12,390 nt of DNA. It comes from an uncultured Eubacterium sp. GTDB taxonomy: Bacteria; Bacillota; Clostridia; Lachnospirales; Lachnospiraceae. Below are positions 5,352 to 12,390 of this stretch, piece by piece; position 1 is the first letter of the stretch; each line of letters starts with the position of its first letter. Position numbers and translations under genes: made by a program. A model generated the notes under the pieces. The model was given only the letters and a program-made list of their open reading frames with translations. It made no database searches and was not told the origin of the DNA. The stretch spans positions 1 to 12,390 of the forward strand of contig CALGGT010000011.1 in the NCBI GenBank assembly GCA_937915825.1. Direction: 5' to 3'.

Positions 5352-7439
5352 ATGTTAAAGGTAGGTAAATTCATAACAAAATTCCGCTATGTGATTTTGG
5401 TATTGGCAGTTCTGCTGCTGATTCCCTGTGGAAAGGGATACATCGACACAAAGATCAATTACGATATTCTCAGTTACTTACCTGGAAGTCTGGAAACCGT
5501 TGAGGGAATGGACAAGATGGTGGAAGAATTTGGAATGGGAGCCTTCTCGATGGTGGTAGTGGACAATCTGGAGAAGAAAGATGCCGCCAAATTGGAAACG
5601 GAGATGGAAGGGGTGGAGCATGTCGCCGATGTACTTTGGGTCGATGATTTTCTGGACACCTCGGTTCCGGAGAGTATGCTGCCTAAGAAGATCAAGAATA
5701 CCTTTTATAAGAATGATTCCACGTTAATGGTGGTACTTTTTGACAATACAACCTCGGCCGATGAGACCATGACGGCCATTCAGGAATTGCGTAAGATCGT
5801 AAAGAAGAACGCGTTTATCGGCGGAATGTCCTCGGTGGTTACCGATATTAAGGATCTGGTGGAAAGTGAGATGATGATCTACGTCCTCATTGCGGCCCTT
5901 CTTGTCCTTTTGGTGCTGGAAGTGGTTATGGATTCTTATATCACGCCCTTTATCTTCTTGTTAAACATCGGCATGGCCATTGTGTACAACATGGGTTCCA
6001 ACTTTTTCCTCAAAGACGTTTCCTACCTGACGGAAGCGCTGGCGGCGATCATGCAGTTGGCCTGTACCATGGACTATTCCATTTTCCTGCTGGACAGCTA
6101 TCGGGCGAATAAAGAAAAATACAAGGACAGCAACATTCGTGCCATGTCCCACGCGATCTCCAATACGTTTGTTTCCGTATCGGCCAGCTCCTTAACAACC
6201 GTGGCCGGTTTTGCGGCATTGATGGTCATGAGCTTTGGTTTAGGTGGAAATATCGGCGTGGTTATGATGAAGGGAGTTTTGATCGGCGTATTAACCTGTA
6301 TTACCGTACTTCCTGCCTGGATCCTTCTCCTGGATAAATGGATTGAAAAGACCACCCACAAACATTTAATGGGAAATATGGAAAAACCGTCCCGGTTTAT
6401 TGTAAAGCACCGTTGGATCTTCCTCGTGGTATTTGCGTTGCTGTTAATTCCTGCCGCTTATGGAAGCAATCATTATAAGCAGTATTTTAACATAGCAAAA
6501 TCCCTGCCGTCTACCCTTCCCAGTTCCGTTGCCAACGATAAGCTGAAGGAAAATTTTGATATGGCGTCCATGCATATCGTCATGTTAAAGGGAGAACACA
6601 GCGCCAAGGAAAAGACCGAATTGATCGACAAGATGGAAGAAGTAGATGGGGTGAAATATGTGCTAGGGCTGAATTCTCTGATCGGGCCCATGATTCCGGA
6701 AAGTATGATTCCAAATAACTTGAAAAGCATGTTAAAAAGCGATAATTATGAATTGATGTTTGTGGGTTCGGATTATGATAACGCAACGGATCCCATGAAT
6801 CAACAGGTGAAAGAACTGACCCAATTGGTGAAGGATGTGGATCAAGATTCCGCGCTCATCGGGGAGGCTCCGTTAATGAGCGATCTGGCCGATCTAACCG
6901 TGGTGGATCAACGAAATGTAAATATTTTATCCATTGGAGCGATCATGATCATTATCCTGTTAAGCTTTAAATCCATTTCGTTACCCTTGATCTTAGTGGC
7001 CGTGATCGAACTTGCCATTAACATCAATATGGCGGTTCCGTTCTATATGAATTCCGACGTGGCATTTATTGCCAGCGTTGTGATCGGTACCATCCAGCTG
7101 GGTTCTACGGTGGATTACGCGATCCTAATGACCAGTCACTATCACAAGGCCAGGACGGTAAGTGGCATGAATAAGAAAGATTCCATTCTGAAGGCCCATG
7201 AATTAAGCATGCCTTCCATTCTGACCTCCGGTATGTGTTTCTTCGCTGCTACCTTCGGGGTATCCATGTATTCCAAGATCGACATCATCAAACAGATCTG
7301 TACCTTGTTGTCCCGTGGCGCGGTGATCAGTATGATCACGGTCATTGGTCTTCTGCCGGCGGCCTTATGGTTGTTGGATCCTGTGATCATTCGCAGTTCC
7401 TGGGATATGATCAAAGCAGGGGTAAAAAATCAAAAGTAA
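5352..7439 (+). CDS. MMPL/RND-superfamily exporter, 12 membrane helices
   Basis: The protein is a proton-driven exporter of the MMPL type with two similar halves. Each half has one membrane helix, a large outside loop and a five-helix bundle. Helices are visible near residues 12-26, 174-193, 198-215, 225-247, 280-296 and 304-328, then 353-369, 524-538, 543-560, 569-593, 622-640 and 650-676. The paired Asp-Tyr motifs in the fourth helix of each half are present (MDY, D241; VDY, D588) and probably carry protons. Related stretches in the two outside loops, VPESMLPKKIK and IPESMIPNNLK, show the internal duplication. I chose ATG 5352 (695 residues): AGGAG is ten bases upstream, and MLKVGKFITKFRY directly precedes the first helix. 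The in-frame ATG at 5277 lies inside the operator and has no ribosome site. The substrate is unknown; drug, lipid or peptide export are possible. Confidence 0.92.
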   Translation: MLKVGKFITKFRYVILVLAVLLLIPCGKGYIDTKINYDILSYLPGSLETVEGMDKMVEEFGMGAFSMVVVDNLEKKDAAKLETEMEGVEHVADVLWVDDFLDTSVPESMLPKKIKNTFYKNDSTLMVVLFDNTTSADETMTAIQELRKIVKKNAFIGGMSSVVTDIKDLVESEMMIYVLIAALLVLLVLEVVMDSYITPFIFLLNIGMAIVYNMGSNFFLKDVSYLTEALAAIMQLACTMDYSIFLLDSYRANKEKYKDSNIRAMSHAISNTFVSVSASSLTTVAGFAALMVMSFGLGGNIGVVMMKGVLIGVLTCITVLPAWILLLDKWIEKTTHKHLMGNMEKPSRFIVKHRWIFLVVFALLLIPAAYGSNHYKQYFNIAKSLPSTLPSSVANDKLKENFDMASMHIVMLKGEHSAKEKTELIDKMEEVDGVKYVLGLNSLIGPMIPESMIPNNLKSMLKSDNYELMFVGSDYDNATDPMNQQVKELTQLVKDVDQDSALIGEAPLMSDLADLTVVDQRNVNILSIGAIMIIILLSFKSISLPLILVAVIELAININMAVPFYMNSDVAFIASVVIGTIQLGSTVDYAILMTSHYHKARTVSGMNKKDSILKAHELSMPSILTSGMCFFAATFGVSMYSKIDIIKQICTLLSRGAVISMITVIGLLPAALWLLDPVIIRSSWDMIKAGVKNQK

Positions 7440-7442
7440 AGA

Positions 7443-7497
7443 TTGTTTCATAAAACACATTTTCTTCATAATTGCTTCAATCATTCCTCACAAGGAT
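7443..7497 (+). promoter_or_regulatory. Possible promoter and response-regulator-like direct repeats before the beta-helix gene
   Basis: A weak promoter can be drawn as TTGTTT (7443-7448), an 18-base spacer and CATAAT (7467-7472). From 7465 the sequence runs in three 11-base units starting TTCATAA, TTCAATC and CTCACAA (7465, 7476, 7487). An 11-base period is usual for OmpR/PhoB-family binding boxes. There is no terminator between the exporter stop (7439) and here, so read-through from the exporter promoter is also possible. Confidence 0.3.
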
Positions 7498-7574
7498 CCG
7501 ATAGAATGGATGCAAGAACACAAAGAAAAGAAGAGTTCGGAGAATTGGTGAAAGCCAGGAATAGGAGGTTCATT

Positions 7575-9050
7575 ATGAAGAAGAAAAACAGTGTGAAGAT
7601 CATTCAAAATGTAGTTGCTGTTCTTGTATTGGCAGCCTTGGGAGTTGCGCTTGCTTTCGGTGTGATCCTTCCTTATTACAACAAACATATCGCGAAAAAT
7701 CAAAGCGGGGAGACCACGGAGGATGCAAGTGGAACTTCCGGGACAACGGGAAATCCCCAAGGGGGAGACAAACCGGAGGGAGAACCTCCGGGAGGAGGCT
7801 TTGGCGGTGATTCATCGGATGTGTCATGGAGTGGCGCAACCGAGATCACATCCGCGGAGCAGACGGAGGGGGAAACCTACACATCCACGAACGCGGATCA
7901 GAACGCCCTTTTGATCCAGACATCCGACGAGGTAACGATCCAGAATCCTACCGTGAAGAAGACCGGCGGTGAGTCAGCCAGTGATTCCTATAGTTTTTAT
8001 GGGATCAACTCCGGGATTATGGTAAAGGGCGGTTCTACCACCAATATTACCGGAGGAACCATTACCACCGACGCTGAAGGCGCCAACGCTGTATTTTCCT
8101 ATGGAGCCAATCGTGGCCAGACCAATGCCACCGGAGATGGAACCACGGTAAATATCAGCGATACAACCATTAAAACCACAGGGAATGGCAGCGGAGGCAT
8201 TATGACCACCTACGGTGGTACCACCAACGCGACCAATCTTACCATTGAGACCGATGGTGGCTCCTCCGCTCCCATTCGAACCGATCGAGGGGGCGGCTGG
8301 GTCAATGTAAAAGGCGGGACCTATACGTCCAACGGCCAGGGATCTCCTGCGATCTATTCCACAGCGGAGGTGAAGGTATCGGATGCCACCCTTGTATCCA
8401 ATGCTTCCGAGGGTGTATGCATTGAGGGGACCGGATCCATCGAATTAACCAATTGCGATCTAACCGCGAACAATCATACATTAAACGGGAATGCCACCTT
8501 CTATGATACCATTATGATCTATCAATCCCAGTCCGGGGATGCCAGTGACGGAACTTCTTCCTACACCATGACCGGAGGTTCTCTTACCTCTAAAAACGGA
8601 GATACGTTCCATGTCACCAATACCAATGCCCAGATCAATCTTACCGGGGTGAAGATCACCAATTCATCGGAGGGAGCGCTGTTGTCGGTTTGTGACGATG
8701 GTTGGAGCGGTGCCTCGAATGTTGCCACACTTAACGCGTCCGATCAGGTTCTTACGGGGGATATTCTTGTGGGAAGTAATTCGACGTTAACCCTGAATCT
8801 GAAAGGGAAAAGTACCTGGACCGGCAAGACATCCGGCAAGATCACCAATGGCAAAGGAACCTCTGTTTCCACCGAGATCGGTACCGTGGACGTTACCTTA
8901 GAAAGTGGAAGTGTTTGGGTTCTTACCGGTGATTGTACCGTCTCAAGTCTGTCCGGCGCCGGAACGATCAACTACAATGGTCATACTTTAACCGTTGGAG
9001 ATAAAACGTATTCCTCCGGAAGCATCGGAGATGTGAAAGAAACGAAATAA
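7575..9050 (+). CDS. Membrane-anchored surface protein with predicted beta-helix
   Basis: The 491-residue protein has a basic N-terminus, one membrane segment (about 10-32) and a Gly/Pro/Thr/Ser linker (about 42-85, containing GEPPGGGFGG). Residues about 85-475 form a long region of short beta-strand repeats rich in Thr, Ser, Asn and Gly. Units such as NITGGTITTDAEG, NISDTTIKTTGNG and NLTIETDGG recur about every 20-30 residues, the pattern of a right-handed parallel beta-helix (pectate-lyase-like or adhesin fold). No catalytic residues of known lyases could be assigned. It should sit outside the cell, tied to the membrane by its N-terminal helix; a carbohydrate-binding or adhesive role is a guess. 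Start 7575 is chosen because AGGAGG (7563-7568) is six bases upstream and the membrane helix follows at once. The in-frame ATG at 7443 would add 44 polar residues. Confidence 0.85.
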   Translation: MKKKNSVKIIQNVVAVLVLAALGVALAFGVILPYYNKHIAKNQSGETTEDASGTSGTTGNPQGGDKPEGEPPGGGFGGDSSDVSWSGATEITSAEQTEGETYTSTNADQNALLIQTSDEVTIQNPTVKKTGGESASDSYSFYGINSGIMVKGGSTTNITGGTITTDAEGANAVFSYGANRGQTNATGDGTTVNISDTTIKTTGNGSGGIMTTYGGTTNATNLTIETDGGSSAPIRTDRGGGWVNVKGGTYTSNGQGSPAIYSTAEVKVSDATLVSNASEGVCIEGTGSIELTNCDLTANNHTLNGNATFYDTIMIYQSQSGDASDGTSSYTMTGGSLTSKNGDTFHVTNTNAQINLTGVKITNSSEGALLSVCDDGWSGASNVATLNASDQVLTGDILVGSNSTLTLNLKGKSTWTGKTSGKITNGKGTSVSTEIGTVDVTLESGSVWVLTGDCTVSSLSGAGTINYNGHTLTVGDKTYSSGSIGDVKETK

Positions 9051-9069
9051 ATAAGCTCCTTAATATCTA

Positions 9070-9118
9070 AAAAAGTCCCTTGATATCCGGATCTGGTTCG
9101 GATATCAAGGGACTTTTT
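9070..9118 (+). terminator. Intrinsic terminator with perfect 20-bp stem
   Basis: Arms 9070-9089 and 9099-9118 pair perfectly over 20 bases and enclose a nine-base loop (GATCTGGTT). The T tract is only five bases and lies within the arm. On the minus strand six U residues (from 9074-9069) follow the stem, so it can act in both directions. It ends the beta-helix gene 20 bases after its stop. The bacterial-looking sequence ends immediately after it. Confidence 0.92.
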
Positions 9119-9125
9119 ATGGTCA
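9119..9125. other. Composition junction between bacterial-like and AT-rich eukaryotic-like DNA
   Basis: Left of here are balanced codons, ribosome sites and a terminator. Right of here, 3.3 kb has about 10-25% GC in the lines counted and codes for one Asn/Lys-rich coiled coil. The change falls within a few bases of the 20-bp hairpin's right end. No target-site duplication, terminal inverted repeat or transposase marks it. A chimera formed during assembly or amplification is the simplest reading. Confidence 0.6.
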
Positions 9126-12100
9126 ATCTTTTATTGTTTCTTCGTTTTGTTTTATTTTTGTTATCTTTCCTTCGTTTTCTTGTCTTAATAAAAGAATTTC
9201 GTCATTTATTTTTTCGTTATCTTCGATGAGCTTTTTATTTTGGTCTTGTTTTTCTTTTATTATTTTTTCTTTGTTTTTTAGGTCTTCTTTTAATTTCATT
9301 ATTTGTTTATTTATTTCTTCATTATTTGTTTCGAATATATTCAATGATTGTTTTAATTTCGATTTTTCTTCGTTTAATGTTGATAAGCGATGTAACATTT
9401 TATTTTTGTCTTCTTTAAGAATGTCATTTTCTTTTTCTTTGGTTTTTATATTCTTTTCGTTTGAATCTATTTTTTCTTTTAAGGACTTTATTTCTTCTAG
9501 TAATGATTTATTTTCTAAATATATTTTGTCTTTTTCGGAAGTCATTGTTTTTATTAATAAATTTAATTCTTTGGTATTTGTATCATATATTGATATTTTT
9601 CTTTCGTTGTCTTTGGATATTATTTTCTCTTTGTCTAATTCTAATTTTATCTCGTTTAATTGAATATTTATAATATTATTTTCATTTGTGATTTGTTCTA
9701 ATTTTTCTTCATTTTCTTTTTTCTCTTTTTCTAAATTTTCTATTTTTTCTTTAAGGCCTTCAATATCTTCATTTAATTCATCTATTTGTCTATCTAAATT
9801 TTCTTTTACTTCTGATGTTATTTTCAACGAAAATTTAGTATTATGTAATTCTTTATTTATTTCTTCATTTTCTTTTTTTAAATTTATTATTATTTCATTT
9901 TGTTTTTGTATTTCGATATCTTTATCTTTTATTTCTTCATTTATGCTTTTATTCATACTTGAATTAATTTCAACATTTTTTATTTGTTCTTTTAATTCCA
10001 ATTCTTTTTTAATTTTATTTAATTCAATTTCTTTCTCTTTCAAATCATTATTTAATTGCTTTATTTCATTTTTCATTTTTTCTATTTCATTTTTTTCTTT
10101 ATTTTTATTATTCTTTTCATTTGCAATAATTTCTTCATAATTTCTTAACTTTAATTCCAGATTTATTTTATTTTTTATTAATTCATCCTTTTCTCCTTTT
10201 AATTTTAATATATTTTTCTCATATTCATTTTTGTTCTTATTTATATCTAAATTCAAAAACTCTATTTCTTTCTCATATTTATTTTTTTGTTCTTCGGTTT
10301 TTTTTCTTAAATTGATAAGTTCGTTATTGTTTATATTTATATCACTATTATTTTTGTTTATTTTATCTTTTAATAAGTAAATATCGTTTTGATATGATTT
10401 AACATCATTTTGCAATTTTTTGATGGATTCGTTTAGTTCTTCTATTTTCTTTTGAAGTAAAATAATTGTATTATCTTTATCTTTAATTATGGTTTCTCTT
10501 TCTTTGATGTTATTTTTTTGGTCTTTGTTTATATTTTCGGTAAATAATAAATTGGTTTTCATTTCGGATATTATTGATTCATAATCTTTATTCAATTTTT
10601 CTATTTCTTTTATATTTTCATCCTTTTTTATAATAATTAAATTTTTTTCATCTAATGAATTTTTAAGCTTTTCTAATTTTGATTTATTTTCTTTTATTAT
10701 ATCATTTTTCGCATCTATTTTTTTTAATAATTCATTGTTCTCATTTATATATTTTCTTAATTTAATTTCTAATTCATCTTTATTTAATTTTATTTCATCT
10801 ATATATTTATATTCATTTTCTAATTCATTTATTTTTAATTCCAATGATTTTATCATTTTATTTTTTTCATTTAATTTAGAATTCAACATATTTATTTTCA
10901 TATCTTTATCTAATAAATCATTTTCTTTATTAATTTTTATATTCGAAGTACTTTTATAACTTTTTAATTTAATCTTTTCTTTATTATTTTCATCATCAGA
11001 ATCATCAATTAAGCCTTTAGAAAAATCTTTTATCGTTAATAATTTTTTATTCTGATCATTTTTATCTTCCATTAAATCATATTCATTGAAATCAGTAATT
11101 TTTTCTGGGAAATCTTTAATTTTTGGAGTAAAACCTTTATTAATAGTAGTATTTGATTTTTTATTATTAGAAAAAACGGAAGTACAATAAGGTATTTTTT
11201 TACTACTGCTTGATTTAGTCGTTGTTGATTTTATTTTATCTAATTGAGTTTTTTTATTTATATATTCTTTTTGGTATTTATTTAAATTTTTCTTCAGGTT
11301 TTCAATATTTTTATAACTTTCCACTAATTTATTTTTTAAAATGACTTTTTCTCCATTTAATTTATTTATTTCTTCATTTTTCATCATTAATAATTGATTC
11401 ATATTATGCGTTTGATATAAATTACTCACATTATCACTATCTTTATTGAATAGGATTAATTTTCTTTGAGAAGGTGATATCATCCAAGATGATTGGGTTG
11501 AACTCATTTTAGGTGTGCTATTCTTTTCTTTTTTGTTTTTCTTTTTATTTATATTTATCACATTATTCTCGTTACCACTTTCGTAATTTATTTTTTGTGA
11601 TTTACTTTTGGCTAAATTCGCCGTGTCTAAAAGTATATCGGCTAATTGATCTTCTTCATTAGATAAATCAAAATCGGATTCAATATGTGTTTTTGCCTTA
11701 TGATGTTTATTAATATTTTTATATTGCTCTATTCCTGAAGTTAAAGCTAAGGTGTTATAATTAGATGATAAACTCATATATTTATTTTCTAAATTTGAAA
11801 TAATGAATTGTGCTTCTTTTATTTCATCGTTTTTTGAATTTAATTTTAATAGCAATACTTTTACTTTTTCTTTATATTGTTTAATTTCGCTATCTTTAAG
11901 CTTAATTATTTTTTGTAATTTCAAATTTGATTTATTCAATAAAATATTATTATTTTTCAAATTTGTCATTTCTTCTTCTAATTGATTATTTCTTGTTATT
12001 AATGCATTTATTTTTTCATCGTAATTTAACTTTAATAAAGATATTTCTTCCATTTTATTTTCGATTTCGTTTTTTAAATTTGCTATTGTCTTTTTATATG

Positions 12101-12390
12101 AAGTCATTTGATTATTAAAATTATTTGATGAAGTTAATTTACTTATTTGACTCTGAAGCTTTTGAATTAATAATTTTTTTTCATTGAGATTTCTTTGATA
12201 ACTTAAACAATTCTTACATTGAGTTTCATTTATCTCATTACTTTGAGAACTATTTGAATATGAATAATTTATATTATTCTGATTCATAAAAGAAGTATTA
12301 TTATTATTATTGCTATTTAATTGAGGAATAAATGAAGGAATAATTTTTAAATTAAAAGGTGATGGTGAACTATTTCTTTTTTGAGATTTA
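9123..12390 (-). CDS. Large Asn/Lys-rich coiled-coil protein, eukaryotic-like, open at the window edge
   Basis: The frame gives 1054 residues from the first ATG (12287). In-frame codons without a stop continue 34 more to the window edge, giving residues including NSSPSPFNLK and an Asn run. The real start may thus be outside, and no Shine-Dalgarno site precedes 12287. Near the ATG is a CxxC pair (QCKNC, C24 and C27). Heptad-like coiled coil covers about 30-180. A Ser/Lys/Asp-rich, probably disordered region with a single Trp (SSWMISPSQRK) covers about 190-450. From about 455 to the last residue there is unbroken coiled coil, almost free of Pro. The coil does not taper off before the TGA at 9125-9123, which suggests truncation. 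GC is very low, and Asn, Lys, Glu and Ile dominate. The frame has no TAA or TAG in about 1090 codons, so it follows the standard code. The style resembles AT-rich protists or anaerobic gut fungi; golgin- or myosin-like scaffold roles are possible, but no family is recognised. Confidence 0.7.
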   Translation of the reverse strand, partial: KSQKRNSSPSPFNLKIIPSFIPQLNSNNNNNTSFMNQNNINYSYSNSSQSNEINETQCKNCLSYQRNLNEKKLLIQKLQSQISKLTSSNNFNNQMTSYKKTIANLKNEIENKMEEISLLKLNYDEKINALITRNNQLEEEMTNLKNNNILLNKSNLKLQKIIKLKDSEIKQYKEKVKVLLLKLNSKNDEIKEAQFIISNLENKYMSLSSNYNTLALTSGIEQYKNINKHHKAKTHIESDFDLSNEEDQLADILLDTANLAKSKSQKINYESGNENNVININKKKNKKEKNSTPKMSSTQSSWMISPSQRKLILFNKDSDNVSNLYQTHNMNQLLMMKNEEINKLNGEKVILKNKLVESYKNIENLKKNLNKYQKEYINKKTQLDKIKSTTTKSSSSKKIPYCTSVFSNNKKSNTTINKGFTPKIKDFPEKITDFNEYDLMEDKNDQNKKLLTIKDFSKGLIDDSDDENNKEKIKLKSYKSTSNIKINKENDLLDKDMKINMLNSKLNEKNKMIKSLELKINELENEYKYIDEIKLNKDELEIKLRKYINENNELLKKIDAKNDIIKENKSKLEKLKNSLDEKNLIIIKKDENIKEIEKLNKDYESIISEMKTNLLFTENINKDQKNNIKERETIIKDKDNTIILLQKKIEELNESIKKLQNDVKSYQNDIYLLKDKINKNNSDININNNELINLRKKTEEQKNKYEKEIEFLNLDINKNKNEYEKNILKLKGEKDELIKNKINLELKLRNYEEIIANEKNNKNKEKNEIEKMKNEIKQLNNDLKEKEIELNKIKKELELKEQIKNVEINSSMNKSINEEIKDKDIEIQKQNEIIINLKKENEEINKELHNTKFSLKITSEVKENLDRQIDELNEDIEGLKEKIENLEKEKKENEEKLEQITNENNIINIQLNEIKLELDKEKIISKDNERKISIYDTNTKELNLLIKTMTSEKDKIYLENKSLLEEIKSLKEKIDSNEKNIKTKEKENDILKEDKNKMLHRLSTLNEEKSKLKQSLNIFETNNEEINKQIMKLKEDLKNKEKIIKEKQDQNKKLIEDNEKINDEILLLRQENEGKITKIKQNEETIKD

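Noticed and set aside
7443..7574. Earlier start for the beta-helix protein at 7443
   Set aside because: It would put 44 polar residues before the membrane anchor, with no ribosome site; ATG 7575 has a perfect AGGAGG six bases upstream.
9040..9200. Mobile-element insertion at the junction
   Set aside because: No transposase, terminal inverted repeats, target duplication or att-like repeat was seen; the inverted repeat at 9070-9118 is a terminator lying wholly on the bacterial side.
9226..12118. Plus-strand frames rich in Phe, Ser, Ile and Leu within the AT-rich part (for example 9226-9663 and 9688-10140), which look like membrane proteins
   Set aside because: They are reverse-strand shadows of the Lys/Asn/Glu-rich coiled-coil frame: AAA, AAT and GAA codons read backwards give Phe, Ile and Phe/Ser. 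They lack ribosome sites and cover only pieces of the region.
9123..12390. Ciliate origin with TAA/TAG read as Gln
   Set aside because: No TAA or TAG occurs in frame in about 1090 codons although Gln (CAA/CAG) is common, so that altered code is not in use. Ciliates with the standard code are not excluded.
9123..12390. Bacterial SMC/RecN protein or phage tape-measure protein
   Set aside because: There is no Walker A or B motif or hinge domain, no transmembrane or muramidase region, and no phage genes nearby; composition is far from that of the neighbouring bacterial genes.

Overview
The window has two unlike parts that meet at about position 9120. Positions 1 to about 9120 look like the chromosome of an anaerobic Gram-positive bacterium (Bacillota, Clostridia-like). 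Coding is dense, GC is moderate (by eye about 40-65% per 60-base line), Shine-Dalgarno sites are strong, and terminators are intrinsic hairpins. Positions 9120 to 12390 hold one very AT-rich open frame (10-25% GC in the two lines I counted) for an Asn/Lys/Glu/Ile-rich coiled-coil protein. It has a eukaryotic look and no bacterial signals.

Bacterial part, left to right. The tail of an unidentified gene (to 113) overlaps metN by 4 bases. metN-metI-metQ encode a complete D/L-methionine ABC importer. Closely following are an iron-dependent alcohol dehydrogenase and a PLP enzyme of the cysteine synthase / O-acetylserine-dependent cystathionine beta-synthase (MccA-like) group. A strong hairpin terminator with a GAAA loop (5012-5047) closes this run. 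The gene order suggests a methionine/cysteine supply operon; the place of the dehydrogenase in it is unclear.

A tRNA-Pro gene with the uncommon anticodon AGG lies on the minus strand (5050-5123). A compact promoter region follows (about 5190-5351), with a sigma-A-type promoter, two 17-bp arms forming a perfect inverted repeat (TetR-like operators) and two further small palindromes in the leader. It drives an MMPL/RND-type 12-TM exporter whose start is best placed at 5352. Next comes a membrane-anchored, Gly/Ser/Thr-rich surface protein with a predicted beta-helix (start 7575). A perfect 20-bp-stem terminator (9070-9118) ends the bacterial part.

Right part. A minus-strand frame runs from the right window edge to a stop at 9123, five bases beyond the terminator. 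It is open at the window edge, so its start may lie outside. The sharp change in composition, codon use and protein style makes a chimeric assembly or amplification product the first explanation. A recently acquired eukaryotic gene, or an ordinary convergent gene sharing a two-way terminator, are the alternatives. No CRISPR array, transposase or phage gene was seen. I cannot claim a new biological system. The items most worth checking are the 9120 junction, the twin operators of the exporter, and the tRNA-Pro(AGG).
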